Positions 49,520-58,321 of a DNA stretch of 64,000 bases are shown here, in pieces. The notes under the pieces are model-generated. The model searched no databases and was not told where the DNA came from. It was given only the letters and a program-made list of their open reading frames with translations. The position numbers and the translations under genes are program-made. Source of the stretch: Mesorhizobium jarvisii (GTDB lineage Bacteria; Pseudomonadota; Alphaproteobacteria; Rhizobiales; Rhizobiaceae); the NCBI RefSeq assembly GCF_003601985.1, contig NZ_QZXA01000008.1:1-64000 (forward strand), read 5' to 3'. Each line of letters begins with the position of its first letter. Position 1 is the first letter of the stretch.

Positions 49520-51370
49520 ATGAGCAAGACAATCCGCCTGACGATGGCGCAGGCGCTGACCCGCTTCCTCAGCCGCCAGATGACCGAGATCGACGGCAAA
49601 AAGATGCCGATCTTCGGCGGCGTCTGGGCGATCTTCGGTCACGGCAATGTCGCCGGCATGGGCGAGGCGCTCTACCAGGTGCGCAACGAATTGCCGACCT
49701 TCCGCGCCCACAATGAACAGGCGATGGCGCATGCGGCTATCGCCTATGCCAAGGCCAATTTCCGCAGCCGCTTCATGGCCGCGACCTCTTCGATCGGCCC
49801 CGGCGCGCTCAACATGGTGACGGCGGCGGCACTTGCCCATGTAAACAGGTTGCCTGTCCTGTTTTTGCCCGGCGACGTCTTCGCCAACCGCATCCCCGAT
49901 CCGGTGCTGCAGCAGGCCGAGGACTTTTCCGACGGCACGGCGACGGTCAATGACTGCTTCCGTCCGGTGTCGCGCTATTTCGACCGCATCACGCGGCCGG
50001 AGCAGATCATCCCGGCGCTGAGCCGCGCCATGCAGGTGCTGACCGATCCGGCCGATTGCGGCCCGGTGACGCTGTCGCTCTGCCAGGATGTGCAGGCCGA
50101 GGCGTATGACTATCCCGAAAGCTTTTTCGCCGAACGGGTCTGGCACCAGCGCCGGCCGCGCCCGGACCGCCACGAACTCGCCGCCGCTGTGGCGGCACTC
50201 AAGGGCGCGAAGAAGCCGCTGATCATCGCCGGCGGCGGCGTTCTCTATTCGCAGGCCTCCGATGCGCTGGCCAAATTCGTCGAGGGCGCCGGCATTCCGG
50301 TCTGCGAGACACAAGGCGGCAAATCCTCGCTGCCGGACGATCATCCGCTCAACATGGCGGCGGTCGGCGTCACCGGCACCTCGGCGGCCAACCGGCTGGC
50401 GGAAGAAGCCGATGTCGTGCTCGCCATCGGCACGCGCCTGCAGGATTTCACCACCGGCTCATGGGCGCTTTTCAAGACTTCCGGCAAGACCATCATCGGG
50501 CTGAACGTCCAACCTTTCGATGCCGGCAAGCACCGGGCACTCCCGCTGGTCGCCGACGCGGCCGAGGGACTGGCCGAACTCGGCGCGGCGCTGAAAGGCT
50601 GGAAGGCGCCTGCCGCCTGGACCGACAATGCGGCCAAGGGCAAGAAGGCCTGGCAGGCCGACGCGGCCAAGGTGACGGCCTCGACCAACGCTGCTTTCCC
50701 GTCCGACGCGCAGGTGATCGGCGCCGTGCAGCGGGCCATGGGCTCCGGCGTGACCTTGTTGCATGCAGCCGGCGGTCTGCCCGGCGAATTGCACAAGCTT
50801 TGGCAGGCCGGCGCGCCGGGTTCCTACCACGCCGAATACGGCTTCTCGACCATGGGCTACGAGATTGCCGGCGGACTCGGCACCAAGATGGCCAAGCCCG
50901 GCGAAGAGGTGGTCGTCATGATCGGCGACGGCTCCTATCTGATGCTGAATTCGGAGATCGCCACGTCGGTGATGCTGGGTTTGAAGCTCACCATCGTGCT
51001 GCTCGACAACCGTGGGTATGGCTGCATCAACCGGCTGCAGATGGCGACCGGCGGCGCCAACTTCAACAATCTCCTGAAGGATTCGCGCCACGAAATCCTG
51101 CCCGACATCGACTTCGCCGCGCACGCGGCGAGCATGGGCGCAATTGCCGAGAATGTGCCGTCGATTGCCGGCCTGGAAAACGCCCTGCAGAAGGCGAAGA
51201 CGAACGACCGCACCACCGTGCTGGTCATCGACACCGACCCGCTGGTCTCCACCGACGCCGGCGGCCATTGGTGGGATGTGGCGGTGCCGGAAGTCTCCGC
51301 GCGGCCGCAGGTGAACGCGGCGCGCAAGGCCTATGACGAAAAGCGCCAGATGCAGAGCGTTGGCGATTGA
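49520..51370 (+). CDS. iolD: 3D-(3,5/4)-trihydroxycyclohexane-1,2-dione hydrolase
   Basis: 616 aa thiamine-diphosphate enzyme. The N-terminal Pyr domain has HNEQAMAHAAIAYAK with its Glu, and the C-terminal PP domain has GDGSYLMLNSEIATS as the GDG(X)~N cofactor motif. It opens the six-membered ring in the inositol pathway. GGAGG lies 9 nt before the ATG at 49520. A palindromic repeat separates it from iolE. Confidence 0.95.
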   Translation: MSKTIRLTMAQALTRFLSRQMTEIDGKKMPIFGGVWAIFGHGNVAGMGEALYQVRNELPTFRAHNEQAMAHAAIAYAKANFRSRFMAATSSIGPGALNMVTAAALAHVNRLPVLFLPGDVFANRIPDPVLQQAEDFSDGTATVNDCFRPVSRYFDRITRPEQIIPALSRAMQVLTDPADCGPVTLSLCQDVQAEAYDYPESFFAERVWHQRRPRPDRHELAAAVAALKGAKKPLIIAGGGVLYSQASDALAKFVEGAGIPVCETQGGKSSLPDDHPLNMAAVGVTGTSAANRLAEEADVVLAIGTRLQDFTTGSWALFKTSGKTIIGLNVQPFDAGKHRALPLVADAAEGLAELGAALKGWKAPAAWTDNAAKGKKAWQADAAKVTASTNAAFPSDAQVIGAVQRAMGSGVTLLHAAGGLPGELHKLWQAGAPGSYHAEYGFSTMGYEIAGGLGTKMAKPGEEVVVMIGDGSYLMLNSEIATSVMLGLKLTIVLLDNRGYGCINRLQMATGGANFNNLLKDSRHEILPDIDFAAHAASMGAIAENVPSIAGLENALQKAKTNDRTTVLVIDTDPLVSTDAGGHWWDVAVPEVSARPQVNAARKAYDEKRQMQSVGD

Positions 51371-51393
51371 TGCTAAGTCGGCGCTGCTCCCTA

Positions 51394-51528
51394 CCTCCCC
51401 CTTGTGGGGAGGTCGGACCGAGGGTCCGGGTGGGGGTCGGCGTCGCACCCCCACCCCGCTGCTTCGCAGCGACTTGCCGGGGCGAGCCACGGGTCTCGCC
51501 CGTCCTTCGGACCCCCACAAGGGGGAGG
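51394..51528. repeat. palindromic repeat between iolD and iolE
   Basis: A 135-bp element has perfect 15-bp inverted ends (51394-51408 and 51514-51528; end sequence CCTCCCCCTTGTGGG), with further internal pairing around GGTCCGGGTGGGGGTC and GACTTGCC. It belongs to the same class of Mesorhizobium repeats as 826-982 but is a different subfamily. It lies within the iol operon, 24 nt after iolD and 31 nt before iolE. Confidence 0.85.
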
Positions 51529-51558
51529 ACAGATACGAACTGAAACTGGAGTGACGAC

Positions 51559-52476
51559 TTGAAAGCCAAACTGGGCATGTCCCCCATCGCGTGGTGGAAC
51601 GACGATCTTGCGGAACTCAGCGATGACGTGTCGCTGGAAGAATGCTTGCGCCAGTCGCGCTCGGCCGGCTTCACCGGCATGGAGATGGGGCGGCGCTTCC
51701 CCAACGATCCCGCTGTCATGCTGCCGATCCTGAAAGCCGCCGACGTGACGCTGTGCGGCGGCTGGTTTTCCGGCACGCTGGTCGATGAGGAGATGAGCAA
51801 GAACAAGGATCGCATCCAGCCGATGATCGAGCTGTTCAAGGCGGTCAACGCGCCTTGCATCGTCTATGGCGAGGTCGGCCGCTCGATCCAGGGCGACCGC
51901 TCGAAGCCGCTGGCCACCAAGCCGAAACTCACCGGCGACGAGATGAAGGCCTATGCAAGGCGCCTGACCGAATTCGGCGAATGGTGCGCCGAACAAGGCA
52001 TGCCGCTGTCCTATCATCACCACATGGCGGCGGTGGTCGAGACCGAGCCGGAGCTCGATGCATTCATGCGCCATTCCGGCGAAGGCATTCCGCTGCTGCT
52101 CGATGCCGGACACCTGGCCTTTGCCGGCGGCGATGTGCTGCGCGCCATCGACAACCACCACAAGCGCATCAGCCATGTGCATGTGAAGGATGTGCGCATG
52201 GATGTGATCGACAGGCTCGACCGCACGAAACAGTCGTTCCTCGACGCCGTGGCGCTCGGCGCCTTCACCGTGCCGGGCGACGGCTCGCTCGACTTCGGCG
52301 CCATCGTGCAGCGCTTCGCCGACCATGGCTATGAAGGCTGGTTCGTGGTCGAGGCCGAGCAGGACCCGAAGAAGAACCCGCCGCTCAAGATGGCGCAGGT
52401 CGGCCACAAGGAGCTGATGCGGGTGATGACATCAGCCGGCTACACGGTCGAAACCCAGGGTTTTCCGAATGCCTGA
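51559..52476 (+). CDS. iolE: myo-inosose-2 dehydratase
   Basis: 305 aa TIM-barrel of the xylose-isomerase-like superfamily. Signature stretches PIAWWNDDLAELSDD, SYHHHMAAVVETEPELDAF, LLDAGHLAFAGG and VHVKDVR supply the metal ligands. It dehydrates scyllo-inosose to the IolD substrate. The start codon is TTG at 51559, with GGAG 10 nt upstream; no in-frame ATG lies near. Confidence 0.93.
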   Translation: MKAKLGMSPIAWWNDDLAELSDDVSLEECLRQSRSAGFTGMEMGRRFPNDPAVMLPILKAADVTLCGGWFSGTLVDEEMSKNKDRIQPMIELFKAVNAPCIVYGEVGRSIQGDRSKPLATKPKLTGDEMKAYARRLTEFGEWCAEQGMPLSYHHHMAAVVETEPELDAFMRHSGEGIPLLLDAGHLAFAGGDVLRAIDNHHKRISHVHVKDVRMDVIDRLDRTKQSFLDAVALGAFTVPGDGSLDFGAIVQRFADHGYEGWFVVEAEQDPKKNPPLKMAQVGHKELMRVMTSAGYTVETQGFPNA

Positions 52477-52519
52477 CGCGACGGGTTCACGGCGAGGCAG
52501 GTTGCTGTAGATTGGCCCG

Positions 52520-52738
52520 ATGAAAGATTCCGAGCACCCCTTCTTCCGCCCGTTGTGGCGGCGTGTCGCCGTCGTCGCGGTCTGTATCATCTGGTCGATC
52601 ATCGAGTTCACCACCGGCACGCCATTCTGGGGCACCATCGCGCTCGGCTTCGCCGGCTATGCCGTCTGGCAGTTTTTTTATCTGTACAAGCCGGTTGATG
52701 AGAACAAGGCGCCGGCCGAGTCCGAACCGAAGGAGTAA
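52520..52738 (+). CDS. DUF3329-like small membrane protein
   Basis: 72 aa with two hydrophobic segments (VAVVAVCIIWSIIEF and TIALGFAGYAVWQFFYLY) and a polar acidic tail. It resembles the DUF3329 family of short membrane proteins, without known function. It sits between iolE and iolB with 43 and 4 nt spacing and so is part of the iol transcript. Confidence 0.75.
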   Translation: MKDSEHPFFRPLWRRVAVVAVCIIWSIIEFTTGTPFWGTIALGFAGYAVWQFFYLYKPVDENKAPAESEPKE

Positions 52739-52742
52739 CCCG

Positions 52743-53555
52743 ATGTCGAAGCTGCTGGTGAAGGCCGACAAGGGCCATGGCCGCGTTGCCCATGTGACGC
52801 CGAAAAGCGCCGGCTGGACCTATGTCGGTTTCGACCTGCATCGGCTGCAGCCCGGCGAAAGCGCCTCGGGAAAGACGCAAGACCGCGAAGTCTGCCTGGT
52901 GTTCGTCACCGGCAAGGGCAGCGCGACAGCCGGCGGCAAGGATCTCGGCCTGCTCGGCGCGCGTATGTCGCCTTTCGAGGGCAAGCCGTGGTCGGTCTAT
53001 GTGCCCGAGGGATCGGACTGGTCGGTGACAGCGGACACCGAATTGGAGCTCGCAGTCTGCTCGGCCCCCGGCCTCGGCGGCGGCTTGCCGGTTCGGGTGA
53101 TCGGGCCGGACGATCTCGGCCAGGAGGTGCGCGGCAAGGGCACCAACACGCGCTACGTCACCAACATCCTGCCGGAAGGCAAGCCGGCCGATTCCTTGCT
53201 GGTGGTCGAGGTCATCACGCCGGGCGGCCACACGTCGAGCTATCCGCCGCACAAGCATGACCAGGACAATCTGCCGGCAGAATCCTATCTCGAGGAGACC
53301 TATTACCACCGCCTCAACCCGCCGCAGGGCTTTGCCTTCCAGCGCGTCTACACCGATGCCGACACGAATGGCCATCGCGCGCTGGACGAAGCCATGGCGA
53401 TTGAGGATGGCGATGTCGTGCTGGTGCCCAGGGGTTATCACCCCTGCGCCGCCTGCCATGGCTACGATCTCTACTATCTCAACGTCATGGCCGGGCCGAA
53501 GCGGACGTGGAAATTCCACAATGCGCCCGAGCACGAATGGTTGATGAAGGCCTGA
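52743..53555 (+). CDS. iolB: 5-deoxy-glucuronate isomerase
   Basis: 270 aa double cupin. The metal-binding strand SSYPPHKHDQDN and the C-terminal VLVPRGYHPCAACHGYDLYYLNVMAG are family hallmarks. It converts 5-deoxy-glucuronate to 2-deoxy-5-keto-gluconate, the substrate of IolC. AAGGAG precedes the ATG at 52743. Last gene of the iol operon. Confidence 0.94.
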   Translation: MSKLLVKADKGHGRVAHVTPKSAGWTYVGFDLHRLQPGESASGKTQDREVCLVFVTGKGSATAGGKDLGLLGARMSPFEGKPWSVYVPEGSDWSVTADTELELAVCSAPGLGGGLPVRVIGPDDLGQEVRGKGTNTRYVTNILPEGKPADSLLVVEVITPGGHTSSYPPHKHDQDNLPAESYLEETYYHRLNPPQGFAFQRVYTDADTNGHRALDEAMAIEDGDVVLVPRGYHPCAACHGYDLYYLNVMAGPKRTWKFHNAPEHEWLMKA

Positions 53556-53706
53556 CCGGTCCGAGATTCCTCCTGAACCTGTTGGTCCAGCTCGGAAAAA
53601 TCGTCGGCTAAGGACCTATTGGGTCGATTTGCCTTCGAAAACCCTTCAAAGCTTCGTCAATCCGTCATGGAAATCACCTATGGCAGCGGTCTGACGAGGA
53701 TTTTCG

Positions 53707-54414
53707 ATGCGTTATGCCATCTACTTCACCCCCCGGCAGGACGAACCGCTGGCGCGGATCGCCGCCAACTGGCTGGGCCGTGACCCATTCGGCGCGGCGA
53801 CAATGCCGGTTGAGGCCGTGGCCGATCTGGCGGCGGAGGAAGTTGCCTTCCACACCGCCTCGGCACGCCGCTATGGCTTCCACGCGACGCTGAAGGCACC
53901 CTTTCGCCTGGCCGCCAGCGAGACCGAGACGTCGCTGCGCGCCGCAATCGACCATTTTGCCGAAGCGACGCCGGTTGTGACGATCCCGCGTCTCGTCGTC
54001 AGCCAGATCGACAGCTTCTTCGCGCTGGTGCCGGAAGGACCGCTGCCGCCGCTCAACCGTTTCGCCGACGAGGTGGTGCGCGATTTCGACCGCTTCCGCG
54101 CGCCACTGACCGAGGCCGAGATCGAACGGCGCAGCCCGGATTCGCTGAAGCCGGCCGAGTTCCGCAATCTCTGCCAGTGGGGTTACCCCTATGTCTTCGA
54201 GACCTTCCGCTTCCACATGACTCTGTCGGGCCGCGCCGGGCCACAGGAAAGCCCTCGTTTGCGCGCAGCAATCGACAGCCTGTTCGCGGATGTGTTGCGG
54301 CAGCCGGTGCTGGTCGACGCGTTGACGCTGTTTATCGAGCCCGAACCGGGCGCGCCGTTCATGGTGCTTTCGCAGCACGCGCTGGGACGCCGCCCGGCAA
54401 GGAAAACTGCCTGA
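53707..54414 (+). CDS. DUF1045 2H phosphodiesterase-like protein, phosphonate-associated
   Basis: 235 aa. Two HxT motifs, H59-A-T61 (FHATLKAPF) and H170-M-T172 (FHMTLSGR), define the 2H phosphoesterase fold; DUF1045 members accompany C-P lyase genes and may hydrolyse cyclic ribose phosphates. It lies 35 nt before phnM. No ribosome site other than GAGGA is clear. Confidence 0.85.
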   Translation: MRYAIYFTPRQDEPLARIAANWLGRDPFGAATMPVEAVADLAAEEVAFHTASARRYGFHATLKAPFRLAASETETSLRAAIDHFAEATPVVTIPRLVVSQIDSFFALVPEGPLPPLNRFADEVVRDFDRFRAPLTEAEIERRSPDSLKPAEFRNLCQWGYPYVFETFRFHMTLSGRAGPQESPRLRAAIDSLFADVLRQPVLVDALTLFIEPEPGAPFMVLSQHALGRRPARKTA

Positions 54415-54449
54415 ACTAACCTGCTCGAAGAACCAAAGGACTGCTCGAA

Positions 54450-55589
54450 ATGACCGCCGAAACCGTTCTTTCCAACGCCCGCATCGTGCTTGCCAACGAG
54501 ATCGTCGAGGGGTCGCTGGTGCTGCGTGACGGCTTTATCGCCGGCATCGATGCCGGCGGCAGCCGGTCGGGCGAGGACATGGGCGGCGACTATGTCATTC
54601 CCGGGCTGGTCGAGCTGCACACCGACCACCTGGAAGGCCATTACGCACCCCGGCCTAAGGTGCGCTGGAACCCGATCGCCGCGGTGCTTGCCCATGACGC
54701 GCAGGTGGCGACGGCCGGCATCACCACCGTGCTCGACGCCTTGCGCGTCGGCATGGACGAGGACGCCGACCTCACCTTAGCCGATATCCGCAAGCTGGCC
54801 GATGCCATCGAGGACAGCGTCGCGCAGGATCGTCTGCGCGCCGATCACTTCCTGCATCTGCGCTGCGAGGTTTCGGCGCCGGACTGCCTGCAGGCCTTCG
54901 CCGATTTCGACCGGGACGACCGGGTCAAGCTGGCCTCGCTGATGGATCATGCGCCCGGCCAGCGTCAGTTCGTCAATCTCGAAACCTATGCCTATTACTA
55001 CCAGCGCAAGCTGAAGCTGACCGACCGCGACTTCAAACTGTTCTGCGAGAAGCGGATGGCGGAATCGGCGCGCTATTCGGCGCCGAACCGCGCGGTGATC
55101 GCGGCTGCCTGCCGTGAGCGCGGCATTGTGCTTGCCAGCCATGACGACGCCACATCGGGCCATGTCGACGAGGCGATCGAGCAGGGCGTGCGCGTTGCCG
55201 AGTTCCCGACCACCGAGGAAGCGGCGCGCGCTTCGAAGGCCGCGGGCCTGGGTGTTCTGATGGGTGCGCCGAATGTCATGCGCGGCGCCTCGCATTCGGG
55301 CAATGTCTCGGCGCGCGCGCTGGCCGGGGACGGCCTGCTCGACATCTTGTCATCAGACTATATTCCCTTCAGCCTGATCCAGTCGGCCTTCTTCCTCGGC
55401 GACATGGTCGAAGGCATTTCGCTGCCGCAGGCGGTCGCCATGGTGTCGAAGAACCCGGCCGAGGCCGTTGGCCTGACCGACCGCGGCGTCATCGAGCAGG
55501 GCCGCCGCGCCGACCTGGTGCGCGTGCGCGTCGACGACCATGTTCCGGTGGTGCGCACCGTCTGGCGGCAAGGGCGCCGGGTCGCATGA
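54450..55589 (+). CDS. phnM: alpha-D-ribose 1-methylphosphonate 5-triphosphate diphosphatase
   Basis: 379 aa amidohydrolase-fold enzyme. Metal-binding HTDHLEGHYAPR near the N-terminus, ASHDDATSGHVDEA in the middle and LSSDYIPFSL near the end are typical of PhnM. It removes pyrophosphate in the C-P lyase pathway. It overlaps phnN by 4 nt. The core genes phnGHIJKL are not in the window. Confidence 0.93.
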   Translation: MTAETVLSNARIVLANEIVEGSLVLRDGFIAGIDAGGSRSGEDMGGDYVIPGLVELHTDHLEGHYAPRPKVRWNPIAAVLAHDAQVATAGITTVLDALRVGMDEDADLTLADIRKLADAIEDSVAQDRLRADHFLHLRCEVSAPDCLQAFADFDRDDRVKLASLMDHAPGQRQFVNLETYAYYYQRKLKLTDRDFKLFCEKRMAESARYSAPNRAVIAAACRERGIVLASHDDATSGHVDEAIEQGVRVAEFPTTEEAARASKAAGLGVLMGAPNVMRGASHSGNVSARALAGDGLLDILSSDYIPFSLIQSAFFLGDMVEGISLPQAVAMVSKNPAEAVGLTDRGVIEQGRRADLVRVRVDDHVPVVRTVWRQGRRVA

Positions 55590-56215
55590 TGGTGTCGGCC
55601 TTGATCGAGCGCGAGTTGTCCGCTGAAACGTTCCCTGTGCGTCATGGCGTCTTTGTCGCCGTCGTGGGGCCGAGCGGCGCCGGCAAGGACACGGTGATCG
55701 GTTACGCCCGTGCCCTCTTCGCCGATGAGACCCGGCTGGAATTCGTCCGCCGCGTCATCACCCGGCCAAGCGATGCGGCGAGCGAGGATCACGACACACT
55801 GGCCGACGCCGCCTTCGTCGAGGCCGAGGCCGACGGCGCCTTCGCCATCTCCTGGGAAGCGCATGGCTTGCGCTACGGCCTGCCTGCCGATGTCGACTGG
55901 TCGGTCGCCAATGGCCATGTGGCGGTGGCGAACGTGTCGCGTGCGATCATTCCCACCTTGCGCGAGCGCTATGCCAATCTGGCCATTGTCGAGATCACCG
56001 CTTCGCCTGACGTGTTGGCCGAGCGGCTGGCGATGCGCGGCCGCGAGTCGCGCGGCGAAGTGCTGGCGCGCCTGGCGCGCAGCGCCAATGTGACCCTGAC
56101 CGGCCCCGGCGTGACCACGATCGACAATAGCGGCCCGCGCGAAGTGGCCGGCGAGCGCTTCGCCGAGCTGCTGCGCAAGGCAATGGCCTTCTCCGACATG
56201 TCGGGCATGATCTGA
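55586..56215 (+). CDS. phnN: ribose 1,5-bisphosphate phosphokinase
   Basis: 209 aa P-loop kinase of the guanylate-kinase type, with GPSGAGKD at 28-35 and VRRVITRP downstream. It makes PRPP from ribose 1,5-bisphosphate, the last step of the C-P lyase route. The ATGATG start overlaps the phnM stop; either ATG (55586 or 55589) may be used. Confidence 0.92.
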   Translation: MMVSALIERELSAETFPVRHGVFVAVVGPSGAGKDTVIGYARALFADETRLEFVRRVITRPSDAASEDHDTLADAAFVEAEADGAFAISWEAHGLRYGLPADVDWSVANGHVAVANVSRAIIPTLRERYANLAIVEITASPDVLAERLAMRGRESRGEVLARLARSANVTLTGPGVTTIDNSGPREVAGERFAELLRKAMAFSDMSGMI

Positions 56216-56402
56216 TTTAGGCGTGCATCCTGCAGCGGCAGCGTGCGCGGCTCAATTGGCCTAAGCGCCGCCCATTGGCGCTCACTTGCTTTCCCGCGGC
56301 TTCCGGAGCGCTATGTGGTGCTGACCACAGAAGTGATTCCAGGCCACGCGTCCTGGAACACCCGATCAGAGAATCCGGGGCGAACGAGGACAGGGAGCTT
56401 TC

Positions 56403-57158
56403 ATGCAGACGCTGACGCCCATCCTCCCGACGGTCACGGCGGCATTTCTCGCCTCCTTCGTCGAGGTCGTCGAAGCCTTCACCATCGTGCTTGCGGTCGG
56501 CGTGACGCGCAGCTGGCGCCCGGCGCTGACTGGCGCCGCCTTGGCGCTGGCGTTGCTGGCGGCGCTGGTGCTGGCGTTCGGGCCGCTGCTGGCGCTGGTG
56601 CCGATCACCACGCTGCAGTTCATCGTCGGGGTGCTGCTGGTCCTGTTTGGCATGCGCTGGCTGCGAAAGGCCATCCTGCGCAGCGTCGGCGTCATTGCAC
56701 TGCATGACGAGGAGGCGGCCTTCTCCAAGGAGACCGCCGCCCTCAGCCAGCAGGCCAATGACCGCCGCGCCGACTACCTCGCCGGCCTGGCCTCGTTCAA
56801 GGCGGTGCTGCTCGAGGGTGTCGAGGTTGTGTTCATCGTCATTGCCGTCGGCGCCGCCCATGGGCAGACGCTCTACGCCAGCCTGGGCGCGCTGGCAGCC
56901 TTCGTCCTGGTGATGCTTATCGGCCTGGCGGTGCACCGGCCGCTGGCACGCGTGCCGGAGAATGCGCTGAAATTCGTGGTCGGGCTGATGCTGACCAGCT
57001 TCGGCATCTTCTGGACCGGCGAAGGCATCGGCGCCGACTGGCCGGGCGCCGATCTAGCCCTACTCGCCATCTTTGCCATCGTCACGCTGGCGTCCTTTGC
57101 CATGGTGCGCTGGCTGCGCGGCACCTATCCCGTATCAGCCGGAGGGTTCGCCCGATGA
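56403..57158 (+). CDS. COG4280-type membrane protein with duplicated ExxE motifs
   Basis: 251 aa with six to seven membrane segments and a cytosolic loop (about 100-125). The two halves resemble each other: SFVEVVEAFTIVLAVG (E21, E24) and LLEGVEVVFIVIAVG (E138, E141). Paired acidic residues in repeated helices resemble iron/cation permeases such as FTR1 and cation exchangers, so metal transport is possible. It is followed by a tiny membrane protein gene overlapping its stop. Confidence 0.75.
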   Translation: MQTLTPILPTVTAAFLASFVEVVEAFTIVLAVGVTRSWRPALTGAALALALLAALVLAFGPLLALVPITTLQFIVGVLLVLFGMRWLRKAILRSVGVIALHDEEAAFSKETAALSQQANDRRADYLAGLASFKAVLLEGVEVVFIVIAVGAAHGQTLYASLGALAAFVLVMLIGLAVHRPLARVPENALKFVVGLMLTSFGIFWTGEGIGADWPGADLALLAIFAIVTLASFAMVRWLRGTYPVSAGGFAR

Positions 57159-57370
57159 GCGTCATCCGTCTTGTTGCCAGGGAATTCCTCGGCATGTTCG
57201 TCGATGACGGCAATCTGGCGCTGTTGGCGCTGGTGCTGGTGGCCGCCGTCGCGGCGGCGGTGAAGCTGCTGGCCCTGCCGCCGCTGCTCGGCGGCGTGCT
57301 GCTGCTGGTCGGCTGCCTCGCCATCCTGCTGCAAAGCGTTCGCCGCGCGGCACGTGCGGTCAAACGATAA
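57155..57370 (+). CDS. small membrane protein, partner of COG4280 gene
   Basis: 71 aa with two hydrophobic segments (about 20-55), a basic start and a basic end (RRAARAVKR). The ATG overlaps the stop of the upstream gene by 4 nt, so the two proteins are coupled and may act together. Confidence 0.7.
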   Translation: MSVIRLVAREFLGMFVDDGNLALLALVLVAAVAAAVKLLALPPLLGGVLLLVGCLAILLQSVRRAARAVKR

Positions 57371-57395
57371 AGGCGGCCCGCATGGCCGCTACCTC

Positions 57396-57425
57396 GGGCA
57401 TCGTTTCGATAGCAAAACGATGCCC
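57396..57425. terminator. bidirectional terminator hairpin
   Basis: An 11-bp perfect stem, GGGCATCGTTT (57396-57406) and AAACGATGCCC (57415-57425), with an 8-nt loop, lies between the convergent COG4280 pair and the lactonase gene. Confidence 0.75.
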
Positions 57426-57437
57426 CAGCGATGCTTG

Positions 57438-58319
57438 CTATCCCTTGAACGCCGGCAGGGTCAGGCCCTTGACGCCGACATCGAGCGCGAACAGTCCACC
57501 CGGATTCTTCTGGCGGACGAAGTGGCTGGCCGGGCGCTTGAGGACGGCTGACGTGACATAGAGGATGTCGAGGTTCTTGCCACCGAATTCGCAGCAGGTC
57601 GGCAGGTCGGTCGGCAGAACCACGGTCTGCATCAATTCGCCATCAGGATCATATCGGCAGACCTTGCTGGTCACCGGGATGGTCACCCAATAGCATCCCT
57701 CGGCATCTACGGTGGCGCCGTCGGCGACGCCGCCGGTCGCCGTCATGTCGATGAAGGTGCGGCGGTTTTCGATATCGCCGGTGGCGGCCTCGAAATCATA
57801 GGCCCACACCGCGCCGGCATGGCTGTCGGAGAAATACATGGTCTTGGAATCCGGGCTCCAGGCCAGCCCATTGGAGCAACCGATGCCATCGATCATCTTG
57901 TGCACGGAAAGGTCGGGATCGAGCCTATAAAGCGCGCCGATGAATTCGATCGGCTGACCCGGCACCTCGAACATCGAGCCCGACCAGAAGCGGCCCTGGC
58001 GATCCGGCTTGCCGTCATTGAAACGGGTGTTGGGCATATGAGATTCCGGGTCGACGATCGCCTGGAACGTGCCGGTCGCCGGGTCGAAGAAGTGAAAGCC
58101 GTTGGCCATGGTCAGCACAAGGCCGCCCTTCTCGCGCAGGCCGAGGCAGCCGAGATATTCCGGTGTCTCGAAGGTCTCGTCCTTGCCGGTCGCTGGATCA
58201 TAGCGGTGGATCAGCTTCTTCCAGATGTCGATCCACCACAGCACGCCGGCCTTGGGGTCCCAGAGCGTGCCTTCGCCGAGTTCGGCCCTGGCATCGACGA
58301 CGCAAGTGATTTCGACCAT
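57438..58319 (-). CDS. SMP-30/gluconolactonase-family lactonase
   Basis: 293 aa six-bladed beta-propeller. The metal ligand E16 lies in AELGEGTLWD; NDGKPDRQGRFW and GCSNGLAWSPDSKTMYFSDS supply the other ligands. It hydrolyses sugar lactones such as those made by aldose dehydrogenases. It is 2 nt from the permease gene upstream and so belongs to the ABC uptake operon, pointing to an aldose or its lactone as the imported compound. Confidence 0.88.
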   Translation of the reverse strand: MVEITCVVDARAELGEGTLWDPKAGVLWWIDIWKKLIHRYDPATGKDETFETPEYLGCLGLREKGGLVLTMANGFHFFDPATGTFQAIVDPESHMPNTRFNDGKPDRQGRFWSGSMFEVPGQPIEFIGALYRLDPDLSVHKMIDGIGCSNGLAWSPDSKTMYFSDSHAGAVWAYDFEAATGDIENRRTFIDMTATGGVADGATVDAEGCYWVTIPVTSKVCRYDPDGELMQTVVLPTDLPTCCEFGGKNLDILYVTSAVLKRPASHFVRQKNPGGLFALDVGVKGLTLPAFKG

Positions 58320-58321
58320 GG

